From Acidobacteriota bacterium (lineage in GTDB: Bacteria; Acidobacteriota; Blastocatellia; Pyrinomonadales; Pyrinomonadaceae): 5,142 nucleotides of DNA. The notes under the pieces are model-generated. The model was not told where the DNA came from. It saw nothing but the letters and a program-made list of their open reading frames with translations, and searched no databases. Both the position numbers and the translations under genes were made by a program. This document shows, piece by piece, positions 4,949 through 5,142 of the stretch. Within the stretch, counting starts at the first letter, position 1; the number at the start of each line of letters is the position of its first letter. The stretch covers positions 1-5,142 of the forward strand of contig JAIVJP010000082.1 of assembly GCA_020199975.1 (NCBI GenBank), written 5' to 3'.

Positions 4949-5142
4949 ATGCCGCAAACGCTACACATGGAACGCCACTTCACAGCAAGTGAAGTCGTAC
5001 GTGACGTTGTGATTGGAATGTCAGACGGGTTGACGGTTCCCTTTGCGCTCGCTGCAGGTCTTACGGGAGCGGTGGCCACAACCGGCATCATCGTTACCGC
5101 CGGCCTGGCGGAGATTGCCGCGGGATCGATCGCCATGGGACT
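4949..5142 (+). CDS. VIT1/CCC1-family iron/manganese transporter, N-terminal part
   Basis: Only the first 64 complete codons are in the window; the gene runs off the right edge. The N-terminus, ERHFTASEVVRDVVIGMSDG at residues 8-27, continues into TVPFALAAGLTGAV and AGLAEIAAGSIAMG (51-64). This is the first-helix signature of the VIT/CCC1 family, which moves Fe2+ or Mn2+ out of the cytoplasm (vacuolar in plants and yeast, across the inner membrane in bacteria). D26 corresponds to the conserved TM1 aspartate in the ion path. TM1 spans about 20-42, and TM2 begins near 46. Some bacterial relatives carry an N-terminal ferritin-like domain; this one has only a short soluble head, so it is the stand-alone type. 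A full protein would be expected to exceed 200 residues. The gene is divergent from mgtE. Fe2+ versus Mn2+ cannot be decided here. Confidence 0.9.
   Translation, partial: MPQTLHMERHFTASEVVRDVVIGMSDGLTVPFALAAGLTGAVATTGIIVTAGLAEIAAGSIAMG
4977..4995. other. 7-bp perfect inverted repeat early in the VIT coding region
   Basis: ACTTCAC (4977-4983) and GTGAAGT (4989-4995) flank a 5-nt AGCAA loop, starting 28 nt after the A of the start codon. In RNA this would be a stable hairpin just downstream of the initiation region. In DNA it is an operator-like dyad. It encodes HFTASEV, so codon choice alone could explain it. Confidence 0.45.

Noticed and set aside
4699..4957. Short minus-strand ORFs covering the repeat region upstream of mgtE
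   Set aside because: Their sequence is translated microrepeat (runs of Phe, Ser, Leu, His), overlaps the VIT start region and shows no ribosome binding site or family match.

Overview
This window contains four protein-coding genes. Reading left to right they are a large Ser/Thr protein kinase fused to an AAA/STAND-type ATPase with a helical-repeat C-terminus (minus strand, C-terminus cut off by the left edge), a half-size TMEM165/GDT1-family (UPF0016) cation transporter (plus strand), an MgtE-family magnesium channel (minus strand), and the N-terminal part of a VIT1/CCC1-family iron/manganese transporter (plus strand, cut off by the right edge). No rRNA, tRNA, CRISPR array, transposase or insertion sequence was seen.

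Organism. The moderately high G+C content, the orphan Hanks-type kinase with an AAA_16-like module, Shine-Dalgarno sites of GGAGG/GGGAGGT type, and purine/pyrimidine microrepeats between genes fit a free-living soil bacterium. Acidobacteriota is my best guess. This is inference from style and not from any phylogenetic marker.

Layout. Positions 1-2472 are one uninterrupted reading frame of 824 codons. Positions 2473-2914 are a divergent intergenic region that holds a 10-codon ORF with a very good ribosome binding site. That ORF looks like the frameshifted remains of a secreted-protein start, and small dyads lie beside it. Positions 2915-3187 (GDT1) and 3197-4558 (MgtE) converge with only 9 bp between their stop codons. 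Positions 4559-4948 are a second divergent intergenic region, between mgtE and the VIT gene. It is unusually rich in short repeats: a 9-bp direct repeat overlapping a perfect TTGACA, a cluster of ATGAGAAAT units, and three CCTCC(CC)TGCCG units. The VIT gene starts at 4949.

How they may work together. Three adjacent genes encode three unrelated divalent-cation transporter families: GDT1 (Mn2+/Ca2+ exchange), MgtE (Mg2+ uptake, gated by Mg2+) and VIT/CCC1 (Fe2+/Mn2+ export or sequestration). This suggests a metal-homeostasis neighbourhood, although each gene has its own orientation and they cannot form one operon. The kinase is divergent from the GDT1 gene and may or may not be related. I saw no convincing wholly new system. 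The best leads are the repeat-packed mgtE/VIT control region, the unpaired half-size GDT1 protein, the in-frame RESVP duplication and Ser/Thr-rich insert in the kinase, and the frameshifted signal-peptide fossil.
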